Assembly (NCBI RefSeq): GCF_011682065.1
Contig: NZ_VUYU01000003.1
Location: 62,001 to 126,000, forward strand
Length of the DNA: 64,000 bases
From: Massilia rubra
GTDB taxonomy: Bacteria > Pseudomonadota > Gammaproteobacteria > Burkholderiales > Burkholderiaceae_D
Direction of reading: 5' to 3'
The notes under the pieces were generated by a model. It did not search any database. It had not been told where the DNA came from and saw only the letters and a list, made by a program, of their open reading frames with translations. The position numbers and the translations under genes were made by a program. This document shows positions 32,969 to 41,298 of the stretch, piece by piece; the stretch's first letter is position 1; every line of letters starts with the position of its first letter.

Positions 32969-34012
32969 ATGACCACGCCGCCGCTCCTCTCCCCGCCCGC
33001 GCGCCATCCGGCCCTGCCGACCCTGCGCCAGTCGTTGGTGGCGCTGCTCATCACGCTGCAACTGTCGTGGGTGCTGTCGGCCTTGTCGTCCGGCCCTTTC
33101 CTGTCGGTGCTGCTGCGCATCGGGTTCATCGGCGCGCTCTTGCTGCTCACTTACACGGCGAGCGGCGCCTTGCGCTGGCGCCCGCTGCCGCGGCTGCTGG
33201 CGGTGGTACTCGTGGCGCCAGTGGCGACGCTGGCGATTTTCGTGCTGACCGAGCACATTCCGGCCCGGCGCGAGCTGGTGCTCGGCTACATCATGCTGGC
33301 CATCCTGTCGGTCGTGGTCGGCACGCTGGTGACGCTGGCGGCGCTGCGGGTCGAACGCAGGGCCAAGGAGCGCGCCGCGCGCCTGCGCGAGGAGCGCGAG
33401 CGCGACACGCTCGAGCGCGAACTGACGGCCGCGCGCCTGCGCTTGCTGCAGGCACAGATCGAGCCGCACTTCCTGTTCAATACGCTGGCCAATATCGCCG
33501 CGCTGGTCGAGGCCAAGTCGGACAATGCCGGCCCGGTGCTGCGCCACCTGATCGCCTACCTCAAGGCCGCCATGCCGCGCCTGAACGATGCCGACGCCAC
33601 GCTCGACACCGAACTGCAGCTGGTGCGCGCCTACCTGGAGCTGATGCACATGCGCATGCCCGACCGCTTGCGCTTCAGCGTGCGGGTGGCGCCGGAACTG
33701 AACAGCCTGCCGTTTCCGGCGATGGCCCTGCTGACCCTGGTTGAAAACGCGGTGCGCCACGGCATCGATCCGAGCCTGGAGGGCGGGCGCATCGAGGTCG
33801 GCGGCAAGGCCGACGCCAGCGGGCGCGTCAGCCTGTGGGTGGGCGACAGCGGACAGGGCATGTCGGAATCGGCCCAGCCGGGCACGGGACTGGCCAATGT
33901 GCGCACGCGCCTGCAAGCGTTCTACGGTCCCGGCGCGCGCCTCGACCTGCATGAAGAAACGCCGCACGGCGTGCACGTCGAACTCACTTTTACGCCACGG
34001 AGCGCTACATGA
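32969..34012 (+). CDS. LytS/YehU-type sensor histidine kinase
   Basis: 347 residues with four hydrophobic spans (about 20-40, 45-66, 76-95, 104-126), then a charged helix (RRAKERAARLREERERDTLE) and the His_kinase module LQAQIEPHFLFNTLANIAAL with H167 as phospho-site. The HATPase part has LVENAVRHGIDPS (N box), VGDSGQGMSES and GTGLANVRTRL. It partners the LytTR regulator that overlaps it by 4 bases (ATGA). Start ATG 32969 places the first span correctly; an upstream frame start at 32894 is unlikely. Confidence 0.9.
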   Translation: MTTPPLLSPPARHPALPTLRQSLVALLITLQLSWVLSALSSGPFLSVLLRIGFIGALLLLTYTASGALRWRPLPRLLAVVLVAPVATLAIFVLTEHIPARRELVLGYIMLAILSVVVGTLVTLAALRVERRAKERAARLREERERDTLERELTAARLRLLQAQIEPHFLFNTLANIAALVEAKSDNAGPVLRHLIAYLKAAMPRLNDADATLDTELQLVRAYLELMHMRMPDRLRFSVRVAPELNSLPFPAMALLTLVENAVRHGIDPSLEGGRIEVGGKADASGRVSLWVGDSGQGMSESAQPGTGLANVRTRLQAFYGPGARLDLHEETPHGVHVELTFTPRSAT

Positions 34013-34788
34013 GCCGCTTGAGCCACCCCACCGCCCTGATCGCCGACGACGAACCGCTGCTGCGCGAGCACCTGCGCGCGCAACTGGCGCGGCTGTGGCC
34101 GCAACTGGAGATCGTGGCCGACGCCCGCAACGGCGCCGAAGCGGTCGAGCTGTTCGACCAGCATGCGCCGGCGATCGTGTTTTTGGATGTGCATATGCCG
34201 GGGCTGAACGGGATCGAGGCGGCGCGGGCGCTGGCGCGGCGCGCGCAGATCGTGTTCGTGACCGCCTACGAGCAGTACGCGGTGCAGGCCTTCGAGCAGG
34301 GCGCGATCGATTACCTGGTCAAGCCGGTCGATGCGGCGCGCCTGGCTGACACGGTGCGGCGCTTGCAGGCGCGGATGGAAACGGCGCCCGCCGCCGGCCC
34401 GGCCTTCGACGCCGTGCTCGAGCGCATGGCCAGCGAGCTGCGCCAGCGCGCCGGGCCGCGCAACTGGCTGCAGTGGATCAAGGCCTCGGTCGGCAGCCGC
34501 GTGCGCTTGATTCCGGTGGAGCAGGTGGCCTTCATGCGCGCGGAGGGCAAGTACACCTCGGTCGTGTGGATGGACGGCGAGGCCCTGATACGCAAGAGTA
34601 TCCGCGAACTGGGCGATGAACTCGATCCGGAGCGTTTCGTGCAGATCCACCGTTCGGCGATCGTCAATCTGCATTGCGTGAGCGAAGTGGTGCGCGGGGT
34701 GAACGAGACGGCCGAGGTGCACCTGCGCGGGCGTAGCGAGGTGCTGCCGGTCAGCCGCAGTTACCTGCATCATTTCCGGCAGATGTAG
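34009..34788 (+). CDS. LytTR-family response regulator
   Basis: 259 residues. Receiver domain about 8-125 with acidic ADDE, phospho-acceptor D60 (IVFLDVHMPGLNG), Thr in VFVTAYEQYAVQAF and Lys in DYLVKPVDAARL. The LytTR DNA-binding domain is C-terminal (about 155-255: RVRLIPVEQVAFMRAEGKYT, FVQIHRSAIVNL, EVLPVSRSYLHHF). It is the cognate regulator of the LytS-like kinase. Targets of such pairs in this group are poorly known; the divergent DUF2306 gene is a candidate by position only. Confidence 0.92.
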   Translation: MSRLSHPTALIADDEPLLREHLRAQLARLWPQLEIVADARNGAEAVELFDQHAPAIVFLDVHMPGLNGIEAARALARRAQIVFVTAYEQYAVQAFEQGAIDYLVKPVDAARLADTVRRLQARMETAPAAGPAFDAVLERMASELRQRAGPRNWLQWIKASVGSRVRLIPVEQVAFMRAEGKYTSVVWMDGEALIRKSIRELGDELDPERFVQIHRSAIVNLHCVSEVVRGVNETAEVHLRGRSEVLPVSRSYLHHFRQM

Positions 34789-34827
34789 CGCGGGCTGCCG
34801 ATACGGCGAAGCGTACCGGACGCGAAT

Positions 34828-36102
34828 TCACCCGGCCAGGCGGAATGCGCAGGCCATGTCGTCCTGCTCGCGATCCGGGAGCTTGAGCGCGGTGGCCACT
34901 TTGCGCCATTGGCCAACCACGCTGACGCAGCGCCGGATGATCGTCCGCGCCTCGTCCTCGGTCACGCGAAAGTAAGGCGCTACCGACAGCACAAGGTCAA
35001 GGTCGAGCGCATTGTCATGCTCGCTGATGTTCAGCTTCAAGCCCGACGATTCCGGTACCGGATTCATGTCGTACGCTGGCGACAAGCGCCAGCCACGCCC
35101 TGGTTCAAGTAGAAATCCGTGATTGCGCAAATGATCGTCCGTGTTCGATACAAGTACGTTAAACACGATCCTGGTCCACAACTCGCGCAGGTCGACGTTG
35201 GTCCGGGCGCCATGATCGATCAGGACCCGCGCCAGTTCCAGGTAGCTGACACCGGTGTCGGCGTCATCACCGTCGTTGTGGCCGGTCAGCGTCATGGCGG
35301 AAGCAAAATGCAGACGGCGCCCGTCGACAGTGCGGTCGAAGCGCTTGACGAGAAAAGTGTGGTACGGGCTGGCGAACTGCCGCGCCAGGCTGGCCGGCAC
35401 GGCAAGACCGCACTGTCTTGCGAGCGTTTGTGCCACCAGCTCCCATGCGCCAATGTTGCGCTCATCCTGCAAGCTCGGAAATTTGGCGATCCACAGCCGG
35501 CCGTCGGGGTCCACCACGCTGGCCTTGGGCCGGGCGCCACCCAGCGATCCACCGGGAGCAATCAACATGTTTAACCAATGCGCTCCGGCGGGAGCGGTAT
35601 TGTCCCGGTCGCGCTCGAGCGCCAGGACGGCTGCTTCCAGTTCGCGCAGCTTGACGAATGGCGGCGCAGCCAGTTCCGACCTGCTGTCGAGAAAATCGCC
35701 CCGGTCGCCGACGCGAAACCTCAGCGCCCCGACGCGATATTGATCATGCACACCGAGCAGATAATCCGATTCCAGCAGACGGCGGCGCGGGTCGGCCATG
35801 CCAGCGCGCTGCTCGCGCTCCAGGCGTCGCCGCATCAACATTCGCCCCCAGCGGTCGGGGCTGGCATCGGCGAACAAGCCAAATAGCGTTCCCTGAGCTG
35901 GATATTGCCGGCCAGGGTAATAAGCCAAGCGAGGATCCAGGGATACACCAGCGATCTGCGAACTGGCTATGGCGTTTGGATCGAACTCGAACTCGAAGAC
36001 CTCCTTACCGGCTCCCAGGTGCGCGTAAAGGGTGCCTACATTGCTTGGGCCGGCGAGCCCCTCCCAATCGGCATACACCGCGATGCTTCTGGTCACGGTC
36101 AA
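34828..36102 (-). CDS. hipA: HipA-type toxin kinase
   Basis: 424 residues. HipA family Ser/Thr kinase: N-terminal couple_hipA-like domain (about 1-110, YYPGRQYPAQGTLFGLFADA), GGARPKASVV loop, nucleotide Lys near 206 in LWIAKFPS, catalytic NTDDHLRNHGFL near 318, and metal-binding Asp in LSPAYDMNPVP near 345. In E. coli HipA phosphorylates glutamyl-tRNA synthetase and induces persistence; the target here could differ. All key residues are intact, so the toxin is predicted active. It is translationally coupled (ATGA) to the antitoxin gene. Confidence 0.9.
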   Translation of the reverse strand: MTVTRSIAVYADWEGLAGPSNVGTLYAHLGAGKEVFEFEFDPNAIASSQIAGVSLDPRLAYYPGRQYPAQGTLFGLFADASPDRWGRMLMRRRLEREQRAGMADPRRRLLESDYLLGVHDQYRVGALRFRVGDRGDFLDSRSELAAPPFVKLRELEAAVLALERDRDNTAPAGAHWLNMLIAPGGSLGGARPKASVVDPDGRLWIAKFPSLQDERNIGAWELVAQTLARQCGLAVPASLARQFASPYHTFLVKRFDRTVDGRRLHFASAMTLTGHNDGDDADTGVSYLELARVLIDHGARTNVDLRELWTRIVFNVLVSNTDDHLRNHGFLLEPGRGWRLSPAYDMNPVPESSGLKLNISEHDNALDLDLVLSVAPYFRVTEDEARTIIRRCVSVVGQWRKVATALKLPDREQDDMACAFRLAG

Positions 36103-36629
36103 CGCCCCTTCTTGACGACCTGGGTATCCGGCATGATCAGCTCCGCAAGGACTTCCGCACTGGAAAAACCACCTTCTTCGATCCAGTTGTCACCGGGCGC
36201 CAGCGCCGGGACGTCCGGCAAGGGCGCAGCGGCTTGCGGTACTGCATTCCTCATCTGTTTTCGTGGTGACGGCTCAGGAACTTTTTTCATCCGCTTGCCG
36301 GATGCATCGTGCAGCAATTGATCGACGCTTCGGCGCACCCGCGCATGCAGCCGCGCATCTTGAAGGTCCCTGCCCGTCTCATCTGCCTTGGCAAGCAAGG
36401 CGAAGTCACTCTCGAGGCCAAGGATTTGCATGACGGCGAGGTAGGCGCCGATCGTCACGCCCGCGCCACCGCGCTCAACCGCGCGCAGCGTCATCGGCGC
36501 CATTCCCGCACGTTGCGCCACTTGCTTGGCCGTGAGCTTGCGGCGCAGGCGAGCCAGGCGCAAACGTTCGCCGAAGTCACGCAACAGCGCATCGGTAGTG
36601 GGCAGTAAGGGAGAGATTGTCTTGGCCAT
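36099..36629 (-). CDS. hipB: HipB-like XRE antitoxin/repressor
   Basis: 176 residues, longer than E. coli HipB (88). A helix-turn-helix of the XRE type lies at about 18-75 (RLRLARLRRKLTAKQVAQRA, MTLRAVERGGAGVTIGAYL). The C-terminal 100 residues are a basic then Pro-rich extension (KRMKKVPEPSPRKQMR) ending in a short conserved-looking block (NWIEEGGFSSAEVLAELI) that may contact the toxin. It precedes hipA and should repress the operon through the palindrome just upstream. Confidence 0.87.
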   Translation of the reverse strand: MAKTISPLLPTTDALLRDFGERLRLARLRRKLTAKQVAQRAGMAPMTLRAVERGGAGVTIGAYLAVMQILGLESDFALLAKADETGRDLQDARLHARVRRSVDQLLHDASGKRMKKVPEPSPRKQMRNAVPQAAAPLPDVPALAPGDNWIEEGGFSSAEVLAELIMPDTQVVKKGR

Positions 36630-36643
36630 AGCGCAGTGTATTT

Positions 36644-36663
36644 AGCAGGTTAACGACCCTGCT
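36644..36663 (-). promoter_or_regulatory. Candidate HipB operator upstream of hipBA
   Basis: Inverted repeat AGCAGG-N8-CCTGCT ends 15 bases before the hipB start codon. Further upstream in a strongly AT-rich stretch (36690-36740) are two direct AATAGCA repeats and promoter-like TTGCTA and TACTAT boxes about 19 bp apart. Arrangement fits autoregulation; not proven. Confidence 0.6.
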
Positions 36664-36754
36664 GAAAATAGTAGCACAACAGCGACGTTCATTAGCAATG
36701 CTATTATTTTAGATAATTTGCTATTAAAGCGCTAGAATAATGGCACTTCTGCCG

Positions 36755-37117
36755 TCATGCCGGCGGCTGGCAAAAGCGGATGCGGTTGCCGAAAGGATCG
36801 CCGACCTGCATCACCCTGCCCCACGGCAAATCGTCCACGCCCGGGCGCGCATACGGGTAATTCTTCGCCGTCAGTTCCTGGTGCAGCGCGTCGATATCAT
36901 CGACGTGGACGAAGATGGTCGAGCCCGGCGTGGCGTCGCCGTGGTGCTCGCTCAGGTGGATGACCAGCTCGCCGCGTTTGACTTCCATGTACAAGGGCAT
37001 GCCCTCCTCGAAACGGTGCTCCCATTCGCAGCTAAAGCCGAGAAAATCCAGGTAATGCTCGCGCGCTTTTTGCTCGGAAAAGATGCGCAGGATGGGAATG
37101 GGCGGGGAAAGATGCAT
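36755..37117 (-). CDS. VOC-superfamily (glyoxalase/bleomycin resistance-like) protein
   Basis: 120 residues forming two beta-alpha-beta-beta-beta modules: PILRIFSEQKAREHYLDFLG and STIFVHVDDIDALHQELTAK, ending in MQVGDPFGNRIRFCQ, the typical metal-ligand-bearing C-terminal strand of bleomycin-resistance and glyoxalase proteins. May sequester a drug or catalyse a small-molecule reaction. Monocistronic between hipBA and the aminopeptidase gene. Confidence 0.85.
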   Translation of the reverse strand: MHLSPPIPILRIFSEQKAREHYLDFLGFSCEWEHRFEEGMPLYMEVKRGELVIHLSEHHGDATPGSTIFVHVDDIDALHQELTAKNYPYARPGVDDLPWGRVMQVGDPFGNRIRFCQPPA

Positions 37118-37171
37118 GCGTCGCTCCTGATGGGTTTGATCCTCCCAGACTGCGCCATGTGGCGCGCCTTG

Positions 37172-38491
37172 TCAACGCAGCAGCGCTTCGAGTTCGTGCA
37201 TCGCCTTGGGCACGCCGGCGCTCATCACTTCCCGGCCCGCCGGCAGCACCGCCACATCATCCTCGATGCGGATGCCGATGTGCCAGTACTGCTCCGGCAC
37301 GCCCGGCCCCGGCCGGATGTACAGGCCCGGTTCGACGGTGAGCGTCATGCCGGGCTGCAGGATGCGCCAGGCGTCGCCGCCCGGCTCGCGGTAGCTGCCG
37401 ACGTCATGCACGTCCATGCCGAGCCAGTGGCTGGTTTTGCACATGAAAAACTGGCGCCAGGCGCCGCTGCCGATGACGTCGTCCAGCGCGCCGACGCGGT
37501 CGGCCTGCAACAGTCCGGTATCGAGCATGCCCTGGGCCAGGATGCGCACCGCCGCCTCGTGCGGCGCCATGACATCGGCGCCGGGACGCACGGCGGCGAT
37601 GGCGGCCAGTTGCGCATCGAGCACGATCTGGTAGATCCGCCTTTGCGCCGGCGAAAACCGCCCGCTGACGGGGAAGGTGCGCGTGATGTCGGCCGCGTAA
37701 CTACCCAGCTCGCAACCGGCATCGATCAGCAGCAGCTCGCCATCCCGCAACACGGTGCGGCCGGGATTGTGGTGCAGCACGCAGGCATTCGCGCCCGCCG
37801 CCACGATCGACGGGTAGGCCGGCGCGGCCGCCCCCTGGCGGTGGAATTCGTACAGCAGCTCGGCCTCGACCTGGTACTCGGCCAGTCCGGCGCGGGCCAT
37901 GCGCATGGCGCGCAGGTGGGCGTCGGCCGAGACGGCGGCGGCGCGCCGCATGAGGTCGAGTTCGCCGTCATCCTTGACCAGCCGCATCTCGTCGAGCAGC
38001 ATGTGGACGTCATGGATGAGCGCCGGCGCACGCACGCCGGCGCGCCCGGCCTGGCGCACGCCGCGCAGCCATCCGTGCAGGCGCTGGTCGAAGGCGGCGT
38101 TGCGGCCCATGCCGGCGAACAGGGCCGGCGCGTTGGCCAGCAGGGCCGGCATCTGCTCGTCGAGCGCGGCGATCGGAAACGCCTGGTCGAAGTCGAAATG
38201 CGCGCAGGCTTGCTGCGGGCTATGGCGCGCGCCATGCCAGATTGCGTGCGCCGGGTCCTGGTCGCGGCAAAACAAGATGGCACGCGACTGCGCCCCGGCG
38301 ACCAGGACGATCACCGCTTCCGGTTCGGTCACGCCGGACAGGTAATGGATATAGCTGTCGTGCCGGAACGGATACTCGACATCGTTGTTGCGCATGACTT
38401 CGGGCGCGGTGGGAATGACGGCCACGCCGCCGCCATGCTGGTGCATCTGCGCGATCAGCTGCGCGCGCCGGGTGCGGTAGGGATGCATCAT
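37172..38491 (-). CDS. pepP: Xaa-Pro aminopeptidase (aminopeptidase P)
   Basis: 439 residues. N-terminal AMP_N domain (HPYRTRRAQLIAQM, FRHDSYIHYLSGVTEPEAV), then the pita-bread metallopeptidase with all five metal ligands in place: D257 (LLLIDAGCELG), D268 (AADITRTFPVSG), H355 (SHWLGMDVHDVG), E387 (LTVEPGLY) and E410 (GIRIEDDV). It removes N-terminal residues preceding Pro, with two Mn ions, in the cytoplasm. Start ATG 38491 overlaps the transporter stop (ATGA) and has AAGGGGG upstream. Pairing with a transporter is unusual; pepP normally sits with ubiquinone genes, so this may be a second, specialised copy. Confidence 0.9.
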   Translation of the reverse strand: MMHPYRTRRAQLIAQMHQHGGGVAVIPTAPEVMRNNDVEYPFRHDSYIHYLSGVTEPEAVIVLVAGAQSRAILFCRDQDPAHAIWHGARHSPQQACAHFDFDQAFPIAALDEQMPALLANAPALFAGMGRNAAFDQRLHGWLRGVRQAGRAGVRAPALIHDVHMLLDEMRLVKDDGELDLMRRAAAVSADAHLRAMRMARAGLAEYQVEAELLYEFHRQGAAAPAYPSIVAAGANACVLHHNPGRTVLRDGELLLIDAGCELGSYAADITRTFPVSGRFSPAQRRIYQIVLDAQLAAIAAVRPGADVMAPHEAAVRILAQGMLDTGLLQADRVGALDDVIGSGAWRQFFMCKTSHWLGMDVHDVGSYREPGGDAWRILQPGMTLTVEPGLYIRPGPGVPEQYWHIGIRIEDDVAVLPAGREVMSAGVPKAMHELEALLR

Positions 38492-39363
38492 GCCCCCTTC
38501 ACGGCAGGGAATAACTGCCATTGCAGGTTGACGCCGAGCGTGGCGCAGGCGATCAGCCCGAAGCCGGCCAGTTGCAAGGCGCCGAGCGCGTGGCCGTAGA
38601 CCAGGTAGTCGACCACCAGCGCGCAGGCCGGATACAAAAAGGTGAGCACGGCGATGGCGGCGGTGTGCATGCGCGGGGTGGCGCCGTACACCATCACGTA
38701 GGCGAGCGCGGTCGGGATCAGTCCCAGCCCGGCCAGCCAGCCCCACTGGGCGCCACCGATGCCGCCGGCCGGCATGCTGACAAAACCGGCCGTCAGCACG
38801 GCGCCGGTGAGGCAGTGGGTCAGGGCGGTGAGCTGGGGCGGCATGCCGCGGATGGCGCGCGTGGTGAGCGTCACCCCGGCATAGGCGATGGCGGCGCCGA
38901 GCGTGAAGGCGATGCCGGTCAGGTAGGCGGAATCGAGCGTCAGGCCGCTTTTCATCCCGCATGCCAGCACCAGGCCGGCGAATCCCAGCGCGACCCAGCC
39001 GACATTGCTGGCGCCGACCCGTTCCTTGAGCAGCAGCGAACCGAAGATCAGCACCAGGAACGGCTGCACGTGGTACACGGTGGTGGTCATGGAAATGCCG
39101 ATGCGGGCGATGGCTTCGAAGAACATCACCCAGTTCAGGCACATCAGGACGCCGCTGCCGAGCGCCAGTCCGAGGTCGTTGAGCGAGACATTCTTTTTCG
39201 TGAGCAAGCCTTTGCAAGCGCAGTACGCCAGCAGGATGGCGGCGCCGAAGGCGCAGCGAAAAAACACGGTGATCACCGGCGCCAGGGCGGCTTCGTGGAA
39301 GAAAATACCGAGCGTGCCAAGCATGATCATGGCGGCGGCGAACGATACGGCGGGATGGGACAT
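38488..39363 (-). CDS. EamA/DMT-family transporter
   Basis: 291 residues with ten hydrophobic segments in two EamA repeats. First-repeat motifs: FFRCAFGAAILLAY, ALGSGVLMCLNWVMFFEAIA, MTTTVYHVQPFLVLIFGSLL; second-repeat motifs: AIAYAGVTLTTRAI and LTFLYPACALVVDYLVYG. DMT exporters move amino acids or metabolites out of the cell. First gene of a two-gene operon with aminopeptidase P, divergent from a LysR regulator that probably controls it. The pairing hints at handling of Pro-containing peptides, which is inference. Confidence 0.87.
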   Translation of the reverse strand: MSHPAVSFAAAMIMLGTLGIFFHEAALAPVITVFFRCAFGAAILLAYCACKGLLTKKNVSLNDLGLALGSGVLMCLNWVMFFEAIARIGISMTTTVYHVQPFLVLIFGSLLLKERVGASNVGWVALGFAGLVLACGMKSGLTLDSAYLTGIAFTLGAAIAYAGVTLTTRAIRGMPPQLTALTHCLTGAVLTAGFVSMPAGGIGGAQWGWLAGLGLIPTALAYVMVYGATPRMHTAAIAVLTFLYPACALVVDYLVYGHALGALQLAGFGLIACATLGVNLQWQLFPAVKGA

Positions 39364-39411
39364 GGATGCTCTCCTGTGCGTGGTTTCAGGCTATGATCGG
39401 ACAGCGCCACA

Positions 39412-39437
39412 CATCAAACAAGCTGATTTATTTGATG
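39412..39437. promoter_or_regulatory. Candidate LysR operator in the divergent promoter region
   Basis: Inverted repeat CATCAAA-N12-TTTGATG in the 97-bp space between the transporter and lysR start codons. Size and symmetry fit a LysR-type regulator binding site that would control both directions. Confidence 0.55.
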
Positions 39438-39460
39438 AAATTCATTCGATAATCGAAACC

Positions 39461-40327
39461 ATGACTTCCGACCTGAACCTGAACCAGCTGCGCACCTTCG
39501 TTGCCGCGTCCGACAACATGAGTTTCATCGGCGCGGCCGACGCCGTGCACCGTTCGCAGGCGGCGGTGAGCATGCAGATCATGAAGCTTGAAGAAACGGT
39601 CGGCCAGGCGCTCTTTGCGCGCCACACGCGGCGCATCGAACTGACGGCGGCGGGCGAGCGCCTGCTGCCGTACGCGCGCCAGATGCTGGCGCTCGAGGCG
39701 CAGGCGCTGGCCGCGCTGCGCACCCAGGAAGTGGTCGGGCGCGTGGTGCTGGGCGCGCCGGACGATTACGTGGCGTCCCTGCTGCCGCCGGTGCTGGAGC
39801 GCTTCACCAAGCTGTTCGCCAATGTCGAGATCGAGCTGGTGTGCCTGCAAAGCACGCTGCTCAAGCCGCTGCTGCAAAAAGGGCAGATCGACCTGGCGCT
39901 GGTGACCCGCGCCGACGACCTGGAAGGGACCCTGATCCGGCGTGAAGAGATGGTCTGGGTCGGCTCGCAACGGCATGCGGTGTGGAAAAAATCGCCGCTG
40001 CCGGTGGCGCTGTTCGACAAGGGCTGCATGGCGCGCGAGCACACCCTGGCCGCGCTGGCGAAAAGTGGCAGGCCGTATGGGGCAACTTACAGCAGCCCGA
40101 GCCTCTTGGGCATCGTGGCGATGGTCGATGCGGGCCTGGCGGTGGCCGCGCTGGCCGAGTGCAGTGTCCCGCCGCACCTGGCGCGCCTGGGCGACGCGGA
40201 AGGCTTGCCGCCGCTCGAGCCGCTCGAGGTGGTGCTGATCCGGGGCCGCAGCAGCAGTACCCCGGCGGTGGAGTGCCTGGCCGGCGAAATCATGGCGGCC
40301 TTACGGCCCTGGCGCGCGGTGGCGTGA
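39461..40327 (+). CDS. LysR-family transcriptional regulator
   Basis: 288 residues. N-terminal winged helix-turn-helix about 5-65 (LNQLRTFVAASDNMSFIGAA, SQAAVSMQIMKLEETVGQAL, RRIELTAAGERLL); C-terminal LysR substrate-binding domain (VVLGAPDDYVASLLPPVLER, QKGQIDLALVTRADD, LGIVAMVDAGLAVAALAECS). Divergently transcribed from the DMT transporter/pepP operon, the usual arrangement for a LysR activator and its target. Effector unknown. A terminator follows 20 bp after the stop. Confidence 0.9.
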   Translation: MTSDLNLNQLRTFVAASDNMSFIGAADAVHRSQAAVSMQIMKLEETVGQALFARHTRRIELTAAGERLLPYARQMLALEAQALAALRTQEVVGRVVLGAPDDYVASLLPPVLERFTKLFANVEIELVCLQSTLLKPLLQKGQIDLALVTRADDLEGTLIRREEMVWVGSQRHAVWKKSPLPVALFDKGCMAREHTLAALAKSGRPYGATYSSPSLLGIVAMVDAGLAVAALAECSVPPHLARLGDAEGLPPLEPLEVVLIRGRSSSTPAVECLAGEIMAALRPWRAVA

Positions 40328-40346
40328 GCTGGCCGCCGGCGCAAAA

Positions 40347-40373
40347 AAACCAGCCCCGCGAGGCTGGTTTTTA
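40347..40373 (+). terminator. Bidirectional terminator after lysR
   Basis: Stem AACCAGCC/GGCTGGTT with A-run before and T-run after, so it can serve lysR and, weakly, the convergent DUF3592 gene. Confidence 0.85.
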
Positions 40374-40405
40374 GTGACGGCAGCGGGAGCCGCCGCTGGC
40401 GCGCA

Positions 40406-40858
40406 TCAGCGGCGCAGCCAGGGGAATTTCCAGAGCAGGACCAGGGTAAATCCAGCCGCGGCCACCAGGCCCATGCCGGCCGCCATCAAAATCGCGCCCC
40501 AGACACTTTCGCTGCGATCATGCGTATCGTATTCGGTCTTGAAAATGCCATTGTCCGGCTTGCCGGCGGCAAAGGCGACCTGCACCGGCTCGGACGCCAT
40601 CTTTTCGGCTTGCTCAACCGTCTTGACCCAGTCCGTGTCGATCTTGTAGGTGGCGCCATCGACAGCGTACGTGTAATTGACCTGGTAGCTGGTGCTGAGC
40701 TTCTTGGTTTTCTTGGTGATGCCTTCCGGCGTGGCCAGCACGAATACCGGCGCCTTGGCGATCGCGCTGTGGGTATCGATCTTCTTGATGTTCATCAAGA
40801 CGAACGCGGCAAAGAACCCGACAAAGGTGACGAGTAAGGTAAGAAACGGTTTCTTCAT
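40406..40858 (-). CDS. DUF3592-like membrane protein
   Basis: 150 residues with one span at each end (FLTLLVTFVGFFAAFVLMNI and SVWGAILMAAGMGLVAAAGF) and between them a small extracytoplasmic beta domain (YQVNYTYAVDGATYKIDTDW, VQVAFAAGKPDNGIF) of the DUF3592 type. Function unknown. Monocistronic; the upstream 206-bp region (40859-41064) is AT-rich near 40880-40960 and contains its promoter and that of the opposite genes. Confidence 0.75.
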   Translation of the reverse strand: MKKPFLTLLVTFVGFFAAFVLMNIKKIDTHSAIAKAPVFVLATPEGITKKTKKLSTSYQVNYTYAVDGATYKIDTDWVKTVEQAEKMASEPVQVAFAAGKPDNGIFKTEYDTHDRSESVWGAILMAAGMGLVAAAGFTLVLLWKFPWLRR

Positions 40859-41064
40859 GATGACTCACGGATATTATGTAGTTAAAAACGCAACAAGTAT
40901 CCCATATCGCTCGTCAATACGCCCGTTAATTATTGCATTTTTGCGATTTCTGTTTCATTATTGCAACGTGATCAGTTTGCCCATTCTTGCAGCTTCATCG
41001 GTCTTTTTCATGCATTTCACAATCAACGTGGCCCGGACGGGCATCGTGCCACGCCAGGAACTCC

Positions 41065-41298
41065 ATGCTTTCCATCCATGACAGCCTGCTGCGTGCCGAC
41101 GATGGCCGTGCTTGCCGGCTACGCTCGCTCGCGTGGCCGGGGGCGGCGATTGTCGATGCCTGCGCGGTCGACGCGCCGTATGGCGCCAATCCATGGGAAA
41201 CCGAAGATGGCGCCGTCGGCCCGCACGCCATCGTCGAATGGCCGCTGGCATGGCTGGAAAACAATACAAAAGGAAACGAACATGATCACGATCAATGA
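41065..41298 (+). pseudogene. Miniature, internally deleted copy of the following gene
   Basis: 77 codons. The first 40 residues match the start of the downstream protein (LRSLAWPGAAIVDACAVDAP versus LRSLAWPGPPIVDACPVQAP). The frame then jumps to ANPWETEDGA (ANPWESEDGA near residue 222 of the full protein), then to AIVEWPLAW (AIVELPLAW near the full protein's end). The ORF is open with an AGGAAC ribosome-binding-like site and overlaps the next gene by 17 bp. Two in-frame internal deletions after a tandem duplication explain it best. Whether it is expressed is unknown. Confidence 0.75.

Noticed and set aside
36740-38599. 619-residue plus-strand ORF
   Set aside because: Antisense to the aminopeptidase P and VOC genes, which have clear catalytic motifs.
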